Shown here: one piece after another, positions 1 through 10,313 of the stretch
Layout: each line of letters begins with the position of its first letter
Numbering within the stretch: the first letter of the stretch is position 1
Position numbers and translations under genes: made by a program
The notes under the pieces: model-generated
The model's input: only the letters and a program-made list of their open reading frames with translations
What the model was told of the DNA's origin: nothing
The model's database searches: none
Origin: Pseudevernia furfuracea
Taxonomy: Eukaryota > Ascomycota > Lecanoromycetes > Lecanorales > Parmeliaceae
DNA: 64,000 bases
NCBI GenBank assembly: GCA_022315425.1
Contig: JAIUPT010000041.1
Span: 248,001 to 312,000, forward strand
Direction: 5' to 3'

Positions 1-2
1 AT

Positions 3-998
3 TTGGGCAAGATGGAAGGGGCTGTGCGCATTGGATGCGTCAACGCAAGATCTTGGAACAGCTTTGTTGCATCCTTGACCAAGACTTTAGATGCGTATCT
101 CACCAAGACTTCTGATAAGATGTAAGTTGGGGTAAAATTAGGAAGGTGGAATTGCAATCGTTTCAAACATTAGTGACCATGTTTCGTTTTGGTGGGAGTT
201 ACTTAAAGTCATGCCTAATTCTTGCCTGCTAGAAATGACACAGCCAGTGGGCTCGTTCTCGAGTCATTCATGCTGCCTTGTGGACATATACAGTGCTCTC
301 GCCTCACCTTATCTCCTACTATTCAAATCCTTCTCGCCATGGCTTCCGCTCTTTTGATCGTATATCTGGTTCCTCAAATAGTCGTCATCTTCGCCTTTCT
401 CTTGACCTGCATATCCGAGTATCTTTCATAGCGTTGCCCTCTCCTTATTCTATCTCCTCTAATGCGCACACTTCAAAAACGGCATTCATGGCCACCCCTT
501 CGCAAGCCTAGAGCCTCCTACTTCGACGAAGCCATCGATCAAGATCCATTTGCATACTTCATTTCACCAGCCGATGAGCGAGATGTGTTCGTCAACAGCC
601 ATCTAGCAGCAGACATTGACAAAAAGAAGCGTCCTCGTTCGCTGTCACCCTTCCATCGCGACTCTTTTACACTACTGTCTGCGGCCACTGCGGCAGCATC
701 ACCCACGGCAAAGTTGAAAAGATGGATTGAACGGATGGAGCTGCAATGTTTTCGGCACAAGCCAAGCAGCATCGAACAGCTCGTGCCATCGCCTGACCTG
801 CCTAAGCTTCCGGAGATCGCTCGGATAGTCTCTCCTCCACTTCGGGGGAGGAGGAATATTCGCATCAGCTCGAGTCATCGCGTGACTCCTAGTACCAGGA
901 GTAGGCCTAGACGCCCGAGAGTCTGGAGGGAGCCCAGTAAGGATATCTGGCCCGTGGCTGAAGAGGGAGAGGAGATTGGACTGGGGATTCTTTTGTGA
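3..998 (+). CDS. 3' end of a putative membrane protein gene, 5' part outside the window
   Basis: Proposed exons are 3-121, 233-418 and 512-998, joined in frame. The first intron starts with a perfect GTAAGT donor at 122 and ends in CTGCTAG after a CCTAATTC branch-like site. The second (419-511) has a GTATCT donor and a CTCTAATGC branch-like site. The middle exon encodes a hydrophobic stretch rich in I, L and V that would span a membrane. The last exon is polar, with a basic Ser/Arg-rich segment and a C-terminal tail containing RPRVWREPSKDIWPVAEE. The alternative is a simple intronless gene at 462-998 (178 aa), which starts at an ATG and shares the same C-terminus. The last exon is well supported as coding; the upstream joins are inference. 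I do not recognise the family and assign no function. Confidence 0.45.
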
Positions 999-2499
999 AG
1001 GAAACGGGTAGTGATCGGCACTGTCGGCTTTGGGTCTTGAAAGATACAGCCATTCTTTGATAGTCTACGGGCAGACCAGGAACCTAGAATGCTCGAGGTA
1101 AGGGCACGCTACTTGATATATTCCCCTTTTTTTCGCCTACATGAGCTAATTACCCTTCAGCTTTACGCGCTTCTGTCACTGTCTGGGCATCATTTCAAGT
1201 TTTTGAATTCGACTGTCCAAGACCTTGTTCTCCAAAATTGATCTTTGATGTTTAGCATGAATTTGCTGCCTAACGATCAAATTCAGCTACAGCTAGTTAC
1301 CAAAATATCCGGGGCTTCCTTGCTTCATTCATCAAACCTCACGTGAACGCTTGTTGATAGATTTGTCATATAGAATTTGTAGGAATCAAACACTAGATCT
1401 TTGTTCTCTGCACGGAATTTTCTTTTGTCGACGCACGATCAAAATGATTCTATTCATCTTAAGCCTTCTTGACCCGTGATTGCTGTGTTTCTTCCCACCA
1501 TCGGCAACACCCAAGTCTTGGGAGCAGAACTTGCCCAGCAGACCCCCATCTAGTTCCTGCATCAGATGTCTTGCATTTGGAGATGCTGGGCTCGAATATC
1601 CTCCGAGCCCGACTCTCGCTTGCCATCACCTCTTGGCTTTCATTGTACACTTCACGAACGCGCCACCTCCCTTGATGCGGCTCGTTGTCACCCGACACTT
1701 CGATCGTCGTCACCGCTTGAGCTGGGTGCATCAGATCGCGACTTCGAAATCAGCACTCTCTTCCAAACCGTACAGTAGCCTTACCTCTTTTTACAAAGCG
1801 GCCCCATCTGCAAGCCCGTATGACTTGCGTGAATAAGCTAGGCATGGAAGCTCCCTGGTCATTGGACCCGATGAACCATCCTCATCTCGGAGACCGCGCG
1901 AGGACATGATGAGATCGAGCCAGGTTCCGAGGAAAATCAACGGCTGTCCGTCTGGAGGGAAACTCTGAAGTTGTGGCAGTACCTCTGAGCTCTCCTCTTG
2001 GAGTCGTGGGAGAATTTGCGTTGCACTCGCGCTGTCCACGCAAGGTCTCTCTCTTTTGGGGTTAGTGCTACTTCGATCTTGCTGCAGGGGACAACGTTGA
2101 GGGTGGCAGTGTCTGCTCCCGTGTTCTTGCGCGCGACTTCCGGCTTTTTTCCTGGCTGCTTTTATTGTTTCGGTTTTGCGAAATGACAGAGGGGATTACC
2201 GAGGAAAGATAGTCTTGGAAGATCAGTAATACCAGTGATTCAAATGCAATGACTCGTGTCTGCAAATAGAAATGTGATGGTGAAATCCATAAGATAGTGA
2301 GGAAGTTCTTGGCAATGTAGTAGTATTGTGCCATCTGTATGTACCAATGCCTGTCCCCCAATGGCAGAGACTGTAGGCCGGTGCAGGCCGATGCCTATAT
2401 CCATGCGCCACGCAATGCTTTCCTCGAGCGCCAGATGTATGCTCTTCGATCACTCCCCACATACCATACTCCCGATCTCCCCCAGAGCTCCATTCTTCA
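999..2499. other. Intergenic, no supported gene
   Basis: About 1.5 kb between the left-edge gene and mL60. Open frames of 60-118 codons occur on both strands at 1459-2040, but they overlap one another, mostly lack ATG starts and resemble no family I know. Nothing else is visible. Confidence 0.4.
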
Positions 2500-2978
2500 T
2501 TAGAAGCCCGGTGGATTTATCCTCTGACTGACTCTCGTCCACTTTGGCAGTTCTGCCAGCACCACCAATTAGCCATTGTGCTCCTGACATCGTCTAAAAA
2601 CCTCTAGAAGGGTCTACCTACTATGAATCCCCTTCCGATACCGCTTCTCCTTCCGATCAAACATCGTATATTTATCCTTGGGTCTCATCTCGGCCTCCGT
2701 CGGCATCTCCTCTTTCCACCTCTCCAGCTTGGTTGTAGACTCCATGTTCTGCTTTTTCAGGGCATTGTCAACAGTTGTTACTACATTGTCAACAAGACGA
2801 AGGCGTTTGCGTTGACGGCGCTTTTGGGGGGTGGAGAGACGCCAGGGTATTTTCCTGTGCGGGAAAGCTGTTAGTTGACTGGACTGGAAAGACAAGGAGG
2901 GCATGAAATAGCAAGGATTCATGTATACCAGAGAAGACCTCCAGAGAGAGGGGAAGTTGTCCTGAAGGCACCGAACAT
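2500..2978 (-). CDS. mrpl31: Mitochondrial large-subunit ribosomal protein mL60 (MRPL31 family)
   Basis: Three exons on the minus strand, 2978-2929, 2854-2622 and 2552-2500, give 111 aa. The introns are 74 and 69 nt. Exon 1 is very short and encodes MFGAFRTTSPLSGGLLW; exon 2 opens with KIPWRLS and carries the conserved MPTEAEM and KDKYTMFDRK motifs; exon 3 supplies the conserved end KLPKWTRVSQR...PPGF. This is the usual length and layout of fungal mL60, a small basic protein of the mitochondrial 54S subunit. No single open frame shows the whole protein, because both ends sit on small exons. The splice sites (GTATAC...CACAG and GTAGGT...GGCAG) restore the frame exactly. The family call is from motif recognition and is firm. 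Confidence 0.9.
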
Positions 2979-3620
2979 GATTCTACTGTTGTTGAAACGG
3001 GTGCCCCATTATAATTAAGAGAGCTTCAAAGGCACCAAAGGATTGTGGCACAAGTCGTGCGGAAATTATCCGTTCGGTATGACTAAGCGTGTTCCCATCA
3101 ACTTGGTCGGCAGTTGTTTTGCCATGAGCAAACCCAAACCCGTCTTCTCCAATCAAACAACGCTCCATTCAGAAAACATCTACTGCTCCCAAACCCTTTT
3201 TGTGTGACACCTGGTTCAGATTTTATGCAATGCGGCTTGAAAGAAATCCAAGTGATCTCTTGTTTTCGCCTCCAAGAGCTCCCAGCTCTCCAACAAATTT
3301 GGTGGACGAACGAGTTCGAGCTGCAAGCATCTTATACATCTTCCTCGAGAAGACTCAAGATCGCCTCATCAACAATGACGTTGGAACACCCACTATCGCG
3401 CTAATGCAGGCCATTAATCTCCTCCGTTTCCTTCTTTTCCTTCTCGAAATGTGCTTGCAGACCACTTTTTGAGGTTACCTTGAGGGCTACGCTCTCCTTT
3501 GGGTGTCTTTATTCCAATTGCCTGATCTCAGCATTAGCAGATCACTCAATGATACGTCATCTGACCAATTGGTGTTCTCATTACCTTGAATGTTCTCTGT
3601 GACTCTTGTCGTCACATCCG
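2979..3620. other. Intergenic between the velvet gene and mL60
   Basis: Holds the mL60 promoter and the 3' flank of the velvet-like gene, both on the minus strand. Short overlapping plus-strand frames at 3114-3472 have no recognisable content. A hidden last exon of the velvet-like gene could lie here, because its stop follows a strong GGTGAGC donor-like site, but no join was convincing. Confidence 0.4.
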
Positions 3621-4586
3621 TCATCGCTCACCTTTCCTTGCTAAAGACGGTGCGAATGCGTGGACTCTAATGACCTGGGTATCGACGCCCATGAGCTCTC
3701 TTGGAGGCTCAACAGCTGGGTCCTCGTCTCCTCGCTCTTCACTCTGTGAAGATCTCAACACAGCAATGTGGATCTTGAAGTTTCCAGAGTGACGAATTCT
3801 AAGATCTCTGAATGCCAACGACCATTTTTCCTCTGTACCGGTCGCCGAAAGTTGTCGAAAAAGCGGCGTGACCATGTCTTCGGCAGCAAGAATATCGGGC
3901 GCGAAGAGAGCCATCGCCATTTGTCCATCTGCCGACATCAGCGATACCTGAGCCCACAAACTACCTTCTTCGCCCATCCAACTTTCACCTTGTTGGTGTC
4001 TCAGGCGCCTTATGTTCACGACTATCGGTGGGAGGCAGTTGCCTGGACGAATCTCAAGCGGAGGTTGTTGGTCAATGCTGATCGATATTGTGCGAGTTTG
4101 TGTGCTCTCCTGCGCAAGGCTTTGCGTAGGGCTCGCTTCCCCCGCTGTCATACGATGAGTGCGCAAGGTGTACCTGTTTGTGCTACCTTCTGAGTGATTT
4201 GGGCCGACAGTTGAAGGACGCTTGCCTCGGTGCCCTGCTAGAGACGCTGTTGAAGATCCTGGATCCACTTCTTCACGCTCATCGTCCCGGTCGACCATCT
4301 GCTGTAGGCTTCTTATTGGTTGGGGTTCGGATTCTCGGTTCCTTTGCGTGGAATCCCTTGAATATCTAATCTGCCGGAAGGGTAACAATGATCCGATGGA
4401 ACGATCCCCGGCAAATGCCCGGTCATTGACACGAGATATCACTTGGATATCCATTTTGGATGATGCAGATTCAGAGGAGATATGACTGGCAAGCAATAAT
4501 GAGAAGGAACGAGAGAATTGGCCCTGAAGCCAGTTGAGGAAGATTACACCGTGGAACTCTGTGGAGACAGCTTCTCTTCCCTTCAT
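3621..4586 (-). CDS. Divergent velvet-domain protein
   Basis: A single frame of 321 aa; an internal ATG at residue 45 could also be the start. The first 160 residues are Ser/Arg-rich and disordered-looking. From about residue 168 the sequence follows the velvet DNA-binding fold: a QQPPLEIRPGN segment leading into PPIVVNIRRL, then SLWAQVSLMSADGQ, and later LAFRDLRIRHSGNFKIHI, which matches the velvet core pattern of F-DL-IR--G-F. Velvet proteins (VeA, VelB, VosA, VelC) are fungal transcription regulators that dimerise and couple development with secondary metabolism. The signature QP..AR and the C-terminal FPG..EST motif are weak or absent, so this is a divergent or short paralogue. It may continue through a GTGAGC donor just before the stop. 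Velvet-like is seen; which subfamily is not resolved. Confidence 0.7.
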   Translation of the reverse strand: MKGREAVSTEFHGVIFLNWLQGQFSRSFSLLLASHISSESASSKMDIQVISRVNDRAFAGDRSIGSLLPFRQIRYSRDSTQRNRESEPQPIRSLQQMVDRDDEREEVDPGSSTASLAGHRGKRPSTVGPNHSEGSTNRYTLRTHRMTAGEASPTQSLAQESTQTRTISISIDQQPPLEIRPGNCLPPIVVNIRRLRHQQGESWMGEEGSLWAQVSLMSADGQMAMALFAPDILAAEDMVTPLFRQLSATGTEEKWSLAFRDLRIRHSGNFKIHIAVLRSSQSEERGDEDPAVEPPRELMGVDTQVIRVHAFAPSLARKGER

Positions 4587-6295
4587 AACCCTCTCCAGCC
4601 ATCATGTACAAAGAGGAGGCATGAGTAGACGTGCCATTGGTAGAAGGGAAGGGTAAAAGCCAGTCGAACGGGTCTAAGGACGCCAAAAGTCACAGAGAAG
4701 GGACCACAGCTACGATGCTACCACAAATAGGCAACGCGGTCATGATGGCAGCCACGCCTTAGTATTAAGTACATGAGTACAACGAATAGCACGCGGGAGG
4801 GGAGAATTTGTCATTTTTTTTTGGACTCCACAGTATGAGGTCTTGCTACGACCGATGTTCTCTCCAAGCTTGAGACTTGGCCATCGTGGCAGCAGAATAT
4901 GCTTGAGACGGCCATGTGATCTCATTGAACGCCAGAATGTCTTGCAGCAGAAGAGATCTAAAGTTAGCTTTCTTTTTGGGTCGAGGAAGTTGAGGAGCAA
5001 AAGAGCATATTTCCGAAGGTTGGCAGAGGCTAAAGCTGCTAATTTGGACGCCTCGCGTGGGCGCTTGTATCCTTGGGTGTATGAGGGTGCATGATCGCCG
5101 AGTCGCTTCCCATGGTTGAGATCTAGATCGCGCAAGCCATTCCTCTGGGTTCGCGGGGCTTCAGATGTCAACGCAGCAATCAGAAGATTGCATTTTTTTC
5201 ATCCCTTTCTTCCTTGGGCATAGCTTTGTTTTTTTTTTGCTTTTTTGCCTTTTTTTTTTTCCAGCGTGCAGCCCTTTCGGATCTGTCAGATGCACTTTAA
5301 CCCGTTTCCATATCTTCAACCACTTATCAGCATCCTTGACCGCCACTAGAGGCAGTTTTGCAGCGATTCCACCGAACTGGTCCGTAAGGCTGCCTCCTCA
5401 TTTGGCTGTAAATTGGCTTCGGGTCATAACTGTCAAAAATCTTGGGATTTCGGGACTCCGGCATCTTGTCCACTTGGGAGTTTTGGGCCAGCTCTGCCAA
5501 GGATACAAGGCTCGGCACTTGTGATAACGGGACTGCTAGTGCTCGTGCGTGTCGAGTTTCCCCAGTGCCCCACATTCTTCACCTCCATACTCTCGATATA
5601 TCCTCGTCAAATCTTCATGAGGTCATAGATATAACTGTAATGCACGTCACCCGTATCGTCCTTGGTCAACCCGAAATTCTGTACATATAAATCTAAATCA
5701 GTCTGACGGCTTAGCCTCGTCGGACATATTCTGCTCGACCGGCTCCCTCCGACCTTAGTCTCCCTAGTGGTACGTGCAGGCCACCAAGACTGCTTCCAAT
5801 TGTAGATCATTCATTCTCCTCGCTAGCCTGCTAGCCGCTCTCCATATCTGCAGACACCCTTTCACCGGTTGAGCATCCTGGGACGGGCCACGTTCCAGCC
5901 CACGTCTCCGGGTCGCGTGCTTCAGAAAAAGGAAAGAGGAAAGGAGAAAGAAGAAAGAGAAGAAAGAAGAGAGAAGAAAGAAGAAAGAAGAACCGCGACA
6001 GTAGATCATGTATGGATATGACGGATACCATACCATACACGCTTATCAATCGCAAAGCCTTGTTACACCTAGCCTGCTCACGTTAGCCAAGTTCGCTTTC
6101 TAAAGGCCTGTTGCACCAACTGTGGCACATCGCCATGCCCGATACTCGGACTTGAGAACTCTCAAAGAGAAGCCAGAAGAGAAAGGAGTGGAAGGGTTTC
6201 AAGGAAACATTTATCGTCCTGCATGGACGTGAAATATCGACACAAGATGCTGTCTGCGAGCCGTACACACGACTTGCTTGCAGCCCCTACGTACT
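4587..6295. other. Long intergenic stretch with simple-sequence tracts
   Basis: Contains T-rich tracts near 5216-5262 and a 66-base purine-only A/G tract at about 5927-5993. Minus-strand frames at 4740-5171 (143 codons) and 5161-5346 (Lys-rich) are open but match nothing I know and could not be joined to each other. I see no supported gene. Confidence 0.4.
5927..5993. repeat. Polypurine GAA/GAAA microsatellite-like tract
   Basis: About 66 bases containing only A and G on the plus strand, built of irregular GAAA, GAAGA and GGAAA units. It inflates Lys/Glu- or Phe/Ser-rich frames on the two strands, which are therefore not credible genes. Confidence 0.8.
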
Positions 6296-6655
6296 TCACA
6301 TCTGCTGTAAGAGCACTTTGATCTCGTCCTTCTTACATTGGATCTCCACCACTGAGCTCGTCAGCACCTTTGAAGTCGGACCCGACAGTTTTGATGCGAT
6401 TTGTGATCTCGCTGAGTACGTACGCTTCTTCTTCATCTCCTTAATCTTCTTCAACTCCTTCAGCACCTTCTCACCCATGGCAGCGAGCTCCGCTTGATAC
6501 TGTTCAATTTTGCTTGGGATCAAGTACTCGGAGGCAACGCTGTACTGCTCGTTGTCCTGTGGTGTGTCTTGTTGCATCAGATCATATTCGCTCAACGCGG
6601 TGTTCTCCTCTCTCTTCAACTCCATGAAGCGCTGGATGATTGGCGCAAGATCCAT
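6296..6655 (-). CDS. Small coiled-coil protein of unknown function
   Basis: An open frame of 119 aa starting at ATG. The composition is that of a real protein: charged, Gln/Lys/Glu-rich with heptad-like spacing from about residue 45 to 80 (KIEQYQAELAAMGEKVLKEL, then a Lys run), so a coiled coil is likely. Just upstream on the same strand, a CTGACC branch-like site followed by CCACAG and CCGCAG suggests an intron ending shortly before this ATG, so a 5' exon or spliced leader region may exist at 6675-6765. No family was recognised. It is predicted intracellular, with no signal peptide or membrane segment. Confidence 0.45.
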   Translation of the reverse strand: MDLAPIIQRFMELKREENTALSEYDLMQQDTPQDNEQYSVASEYLIPSKIEQYQAELAAMGEKVLKELKKIKEMKKKRTYSARSQIASKLSGPTSKVLTSSVVEIQCKKDEIKVLLQQM

Positions 6656-7190
6656 TATGCTGCGGTGTGGGTACGCCTGTGGAGCACCGGTCAGCCGCTT
6701 GTGCGATTTTCAATGCCCTTGCAACGAATGGGAAGCTTGCCTGTTTTTGGTTGCTCATGAACAACGGCTGCAGTAAATTTTTGAGGTAAAAGGAGGAGAC
6801 GATTATTGGTGTCGTGTGTTGGGTTTACAGAGTTTCCGAGGGAAGAGAATGTTTTATTCCAACTCACAAAGTTGCACGAAAGAGATGTACAGTGTCCAAA
6901 AATACTCGATGAGAGGACACTGCAGCAAGTCCTTTGGGATGATCTTCGTTTACATCACGTCTGGGACACGTAAAATTCTGCATAGGGCAGTTGCCGGGGA
7001 CGATTGCCATGACTAGTATGTTCCTTCCGAAGTTTGACCTCCAGTCTTTTCCTGTGAACATCATCCATCAAGTGAGGTGCTTCATATCACTCATTGCTAC
7101 TCATTTAGCAGCAGACATACCAGCATCATCTCCTTGCATACTTGCATCAATACATCTATTCAAGACTTTAGCTACATGGTCAAGTGACCG
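6656..7190. other. Intergenic
   Basis: Only short frames that shadow each other on opposite strands. Probably the 5' flank of the coiled-coil gene and leader sequence for what follows. Confidence 0.35.
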
Positions 7191-7392
7191 AATGGACAGA
7201 GGCTTCATCCTAAGTCTCGATTGGCCTATCGCTTTCATAGCTGGAGGGATCACAGGCTTGGTTATTGGTGGTATTTGGCTCGTGATCTGGCAGTGTCTAA
7301 AAACTCGAGAGCTCAATCGGGACTTTGAGGATAGGAAAAATTCTACCCAACCACGACACGTCCACTTTGATGAGCGACTTGTCCTTGACTAG
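7191..7392 (+). CDS. Possible small single-pass membrane protein
   Basis: A frame of 66 aa from the ATG at 7191. It has one clear hydrophobic segment (WPIAFIAGGITGLVIGGIWL) followed by a short polar tail ending HVHFDERLVLD. Gly-rich membrane helices of this kind are seen in small fungal membrane proteins, but no family was recognised. It sits upstream of, and on the same strand as, the 815-residue membrane protein, which begins with the same layout of a hydrophobic helix then a charged tail. It could be a fragment of a larger spliced gene or chance. Confidence 0.3.
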
Positions 7393-7865
7393 CATCAACA
7401 TCTTCACATCAGCCAAGCAGTACCGGCGTTTCGATCTTCATCCTAGCAAGCCTTTATCCTGCATACTTAACAACATCCACCGCGAGCTCTTCTTCGGTCA
7501 GTACTTCAGCCCTTCTTCCTTCAAACGAGGCTGTCCACTTACTTATTTGACAAGCGCTGAGATACATCGATAGCAATTAGCCTCGTACCTATCGTCGTCA
7601 TTGTCACGAGTTGTCGGCCTGTATCCTTGGTTACCGCAGAGACAATTACCAGTAAGCATGGTGGAAACTTTACGCAGCTTGTTTACTACATACACAACTA
7701 GCACTGACACATCAACTACAGCATACGTTTTTGCTTGTGTCATCCTTCATAATACCACTATCAAGGTTCCGTCTTCGTTTGACATAGCCATCAGCGTCAG
7801 TAAGCCTCTTCTTTCACAATTTTCATCGGAACAAGACTGACCAGCCTACCAGTACGTACGTCAAA
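7393..7865. other. Leader/promoter region of the repeat-containing membrane protein
   Basis: C/A/T-rich sequence typical of fungal 5' leaders, with several CTAC and ATCA runs. A plus-strand frame at 7601-7840 has no recognisable content. Confidence 0.35.
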
Positions 7866-10313
7866 ATGAAGCTCACAATGAAGCTCATCCTTGTGCTACA
7901 CATGGTGCTTGTACATTTCGTTTCCTTCGCACTGGTAGCATTAGTATCAGCGGATGAAAGCAAGAAGAATACAAATAGGAAGAAGGAAGACTCAACCGCC
8001 TACGCTCTGATTCCCGCGTACCTCATGGCCGCATTACTCTCATTTATTTTCGTCGCCTGGACTTTATGGCGTATCATCCACGATTGGGGCTCGTGGAAGA
8101 TACACGCTCCATCACCTCGACCACAGTATCTGAGGAAGTCATTTGGGTGGGTTGGCCAAGAAACATTGGAACTGAAGCAAGCAAAGCTAGATAAGCGCAA
8201 GGAGGCCAAACGCGATAACCACAAATTCTATCGTACTACGAAAGCCGACTACAAATGGATATTCCACGACCCTACTGGAAAACTCCAGCAGCGATTCGAT
8301 GATCAGAAAAAGCGGTCCTACCTTCGCTTACTACCATCCTGGATGCGAAGCTACCCTCACGGAACCTTGCAGTCAGGCGTGTTGGTGAAGCAGGGCAAGG
8401 CACCGAAAGGTATTTACCAACTCTCAGAACTCCAATGTTCTAATCACAGCCGCCGTTCCGTATCAGAGCCTTTTGAAGATGCCGATCTCGATTATTACAC
8501 TATGTCTGGCCCACTTCGCGATCCCTACCGGCTTTCCGACCCTCCCATCATGGAGTACCCCGATTCAATCATGCCCAGCGCTCCTGGAAAATCTTGCCTT
8601 CTGTCTAAGCTTCCCATGATGGACGAGCCAATTGTAATACAAGTTTGGCATGTCCGTCGGACACCGCTCCCCGAGCTCTTGGGTGTTCCACGCATCGAAT
8701 CCGAACAAGAGCTTAACGGTGTGGTCGAGTCCCAACAAACAACGATCCGACGTGATACGGAGCACAGACTTCGAATGGGACGGCCCCGATGGACAACGAA
8801 TGAGTTTCCCACGGAGGGCAGGCTTGGAAGGAGACTTCCTCTTCTTCCGATGTTAGCCCACCAGCTTCCAGTATTTCATATGCCGCCCCCGCCACTTCCT
8901 CCCAGGGAGACCCTGCCAGATCATCCTGGTCCAGAAGCCTTACGCCTAGCACTAAGACATCGACGACTACGCTACATGGAGAACCTTGAGAGACGTATCG
9001 AAGAAGTTCGTGCTGACACTACATTAATGCTGGTCCGCGGCACACTGGACAACGTGATGCAAGAATTTCATCAAGCGAGAGGTGCTAGGCACAGACAGCC
9101 TCGCATAGCCAGTCGACCGCCTGTACAAGATCCTCCTGTGCCAGAAAACGTACGTCAGGCCAACAGACTTCCACGCTACATCGAGGATCTCGAGAGACGC
9201 ATCGAAGAAGTTCGTGCTGACCCTACATTAATGCTGGTCCGCGGCAGACTGGACAACTTGATGCAAGAATTTCATCAAGCGAGAGGTGCTAGGCACAGAC
9301 AGCCTCGCATAGCCAGTCGGCCGCCTGTACAAGATCCTCCTGTGCCAGAAAACGTACGTGAGGCAAACAGACTTCCACGCTACATCGAGGATCTCGAGAG
9401 ACGCATCGAAGAAATTCGTGCTGAACCCACATTAACCTCGGTCCGCGGCACAGTGGACAGCTTGATGCACGAACTCCGTGGGGCAAGAGCCACAAGGGAC
9501 AGACCAGCCCCCCCTGCTATTCCCCTCCCGGCTGTTCCTACCTCTCAAGATGAGCTGCAGAACAATGAAATCGACGTAATAGTACTGGGTGATGATACGG
9601 TAGGAGTCATGAGTTCGGTAAACAGACTTCACCATCTCGCCACCGAGAACCTTCGGAATCCCATCACCCTGGTGACCCAAAGGCTGCTTGGGGACATCCA
9701 AAGGCTGCTTGGGGACGTCCAAAACACCAATGCTTCAACTCCAACGTTTGTCAGACCACAATCACATAGAGAAGCCACTCGTGCAGTTATTGAAGGCCCA
9801 GGAATGGATGGTAACACCAGTCCAGATCCTTCCTCTGAAGAAGAAGTTGATGGAACAGGCGATCGTGCAGTCACCGAAGGACCCAAAACGGATGATACTC
9901 ACCGGTCCAATCCCACTTCGGAGGAAGAGATTCGACCTGATACCCAACATCCTATTGCGGCAGCACTTCTAACCTCTGTACCAGACTACGATACCACTCT
10001 GGACCAGGCCGGACCCGCCGCCCAAAGCCACCCTGTGTCTGACGAAACTATTCGTGCAGAAGCCACTCGACAAACAGCAGCCTTCTACACCGAGATGGGC
10101 CGCTCTGACCCCACCAATGATGTTCACGTTCAGGACGTCCAGAGAGAAAATGCTGGAACTCCAATCAATACGCTTCACAGCCCATCTTCATCAACTGCCC
10201 CTCAGCCCAGTCCAACGGCTACAGCCACTCAAGCGACCACGACCGCAACGCCAATCTCGCCAGACCTGGAGGATGCTCTCAATGAAGAGCTTTACACTGA
10301 CGCATATCCATGA
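7866..10313 (+). CDS. Membrane-anchored protein with tandem 68-residue repeats, function unknown
   Basis: A single exon of 815 aa. Residues 7-29 form a hydrophobic signal peptide or anchor ending near VSADES, and residues about 46-68 form a second membrane helix (ALIPAYLMAALLSFIFVAWT). A basic cytosol-like segment (to about residue 150) and a long low-complexity tail follow. From about residue 369, a unit with core RYIEDLERRIEEVRADPTLM, then VRG..DNLMQEF, is repeated at an exact 68-residue (204-bp) period. Copies 1 and 2 are nearly identical in DNA; copy 3 diverges in its second half. The unit is amphipathic and probably forms a coiled coil. The tail carries two GP-D-(S)EEE modules and a Thr/Ala/Pro-rich stretch. 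No family was recognised. The close DNA identity points to recent repeat expansion, so repeat number may vary between strains. Confidence 0.75.
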   Translation: MKLTMKLILVLHMVLVHFVSFALVALVSADESKKNTNRKKEDSTAYALIPAYLMAALLSFIFVAWTLWRIIHDWGSWKIHAPSPRPQYLRKSFGWVGQETLELKQAKLDKRKEAKRDNHKFYRTTKADYKWIFHDPTGKLQQRFDDQKKRSYLRLLPSWMRSYPHGTLQSGVLVKQGKAPKGIYQLSELQCSNHSRRSVSEPFEDADLDYYTMSGPLRDPYRLSDPPIMEYPDSIMPSAPGKSCLLSKLPMMDEPIVIQVWHVRRTPLPELLGVPRIESEQELNGVVESQQTTIRRDTEHRLRMGRPRWTTNEFPTEGRLGRRLPLLPMLAHQLPVFHMPPPPLPPRETLPDHPGPEALRLALRHRRLRYMENLERRIEEVRADTTLMLVRGTLDNVMQEFHQARGARHRQPRIASRPPVQDPPVPENVRQANRLPRYIEDLERRIEEVRADPTLMLVRGRLDNLMQEFHQARGARHRQPRIASRPPVQDPPVPENVREANRLPRYIEDLERRIEEIRAEPTLTSVRGTVDSLMHELRGARATRDRPAPPAIPLPAVPTSQDELQNNEIDVIVLGDDTVGVMSSVNRLHHLATENLRNPITLVTQRLLGDIQRLLGDVQNTNASTPTFVRPQSHREATRAVIEGPGMDGNTSPDPSSEEEVDGTGDRAVTEGPKTDDTHRSNPTSEEEIRPDTQHPIAAALLTSVPDYDTTLDQAGPAAQSHPVSDETIRAEATRQTAAFYTEMGRSDPTNDVHVQDVQRENAGTPINTLHSPSSSTAPQPSPTATATQATTTATPISPDLEDALNEELYTDAYP
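8971..9560 (+). repeat. In-frame tandem repeat, 204-bp period
   Basis: Copies begin at 8971, 9175 and 9379, exactly 204 bp apart. The first two differ at only about a dozen positions by eye; the third matches for about 100 bp and then drifts. All lie in frame inside the 815-residue protein gene. Confidence 0.9.

Noticed and set aside
4740..5171. 143-codon minus-strand open frame, and the Lys-rich frame at 5161-5346
   Set aside because: No recognisable motif, no convincing splice join between them, and the neighbouring T/K-rich tract inflates open length.
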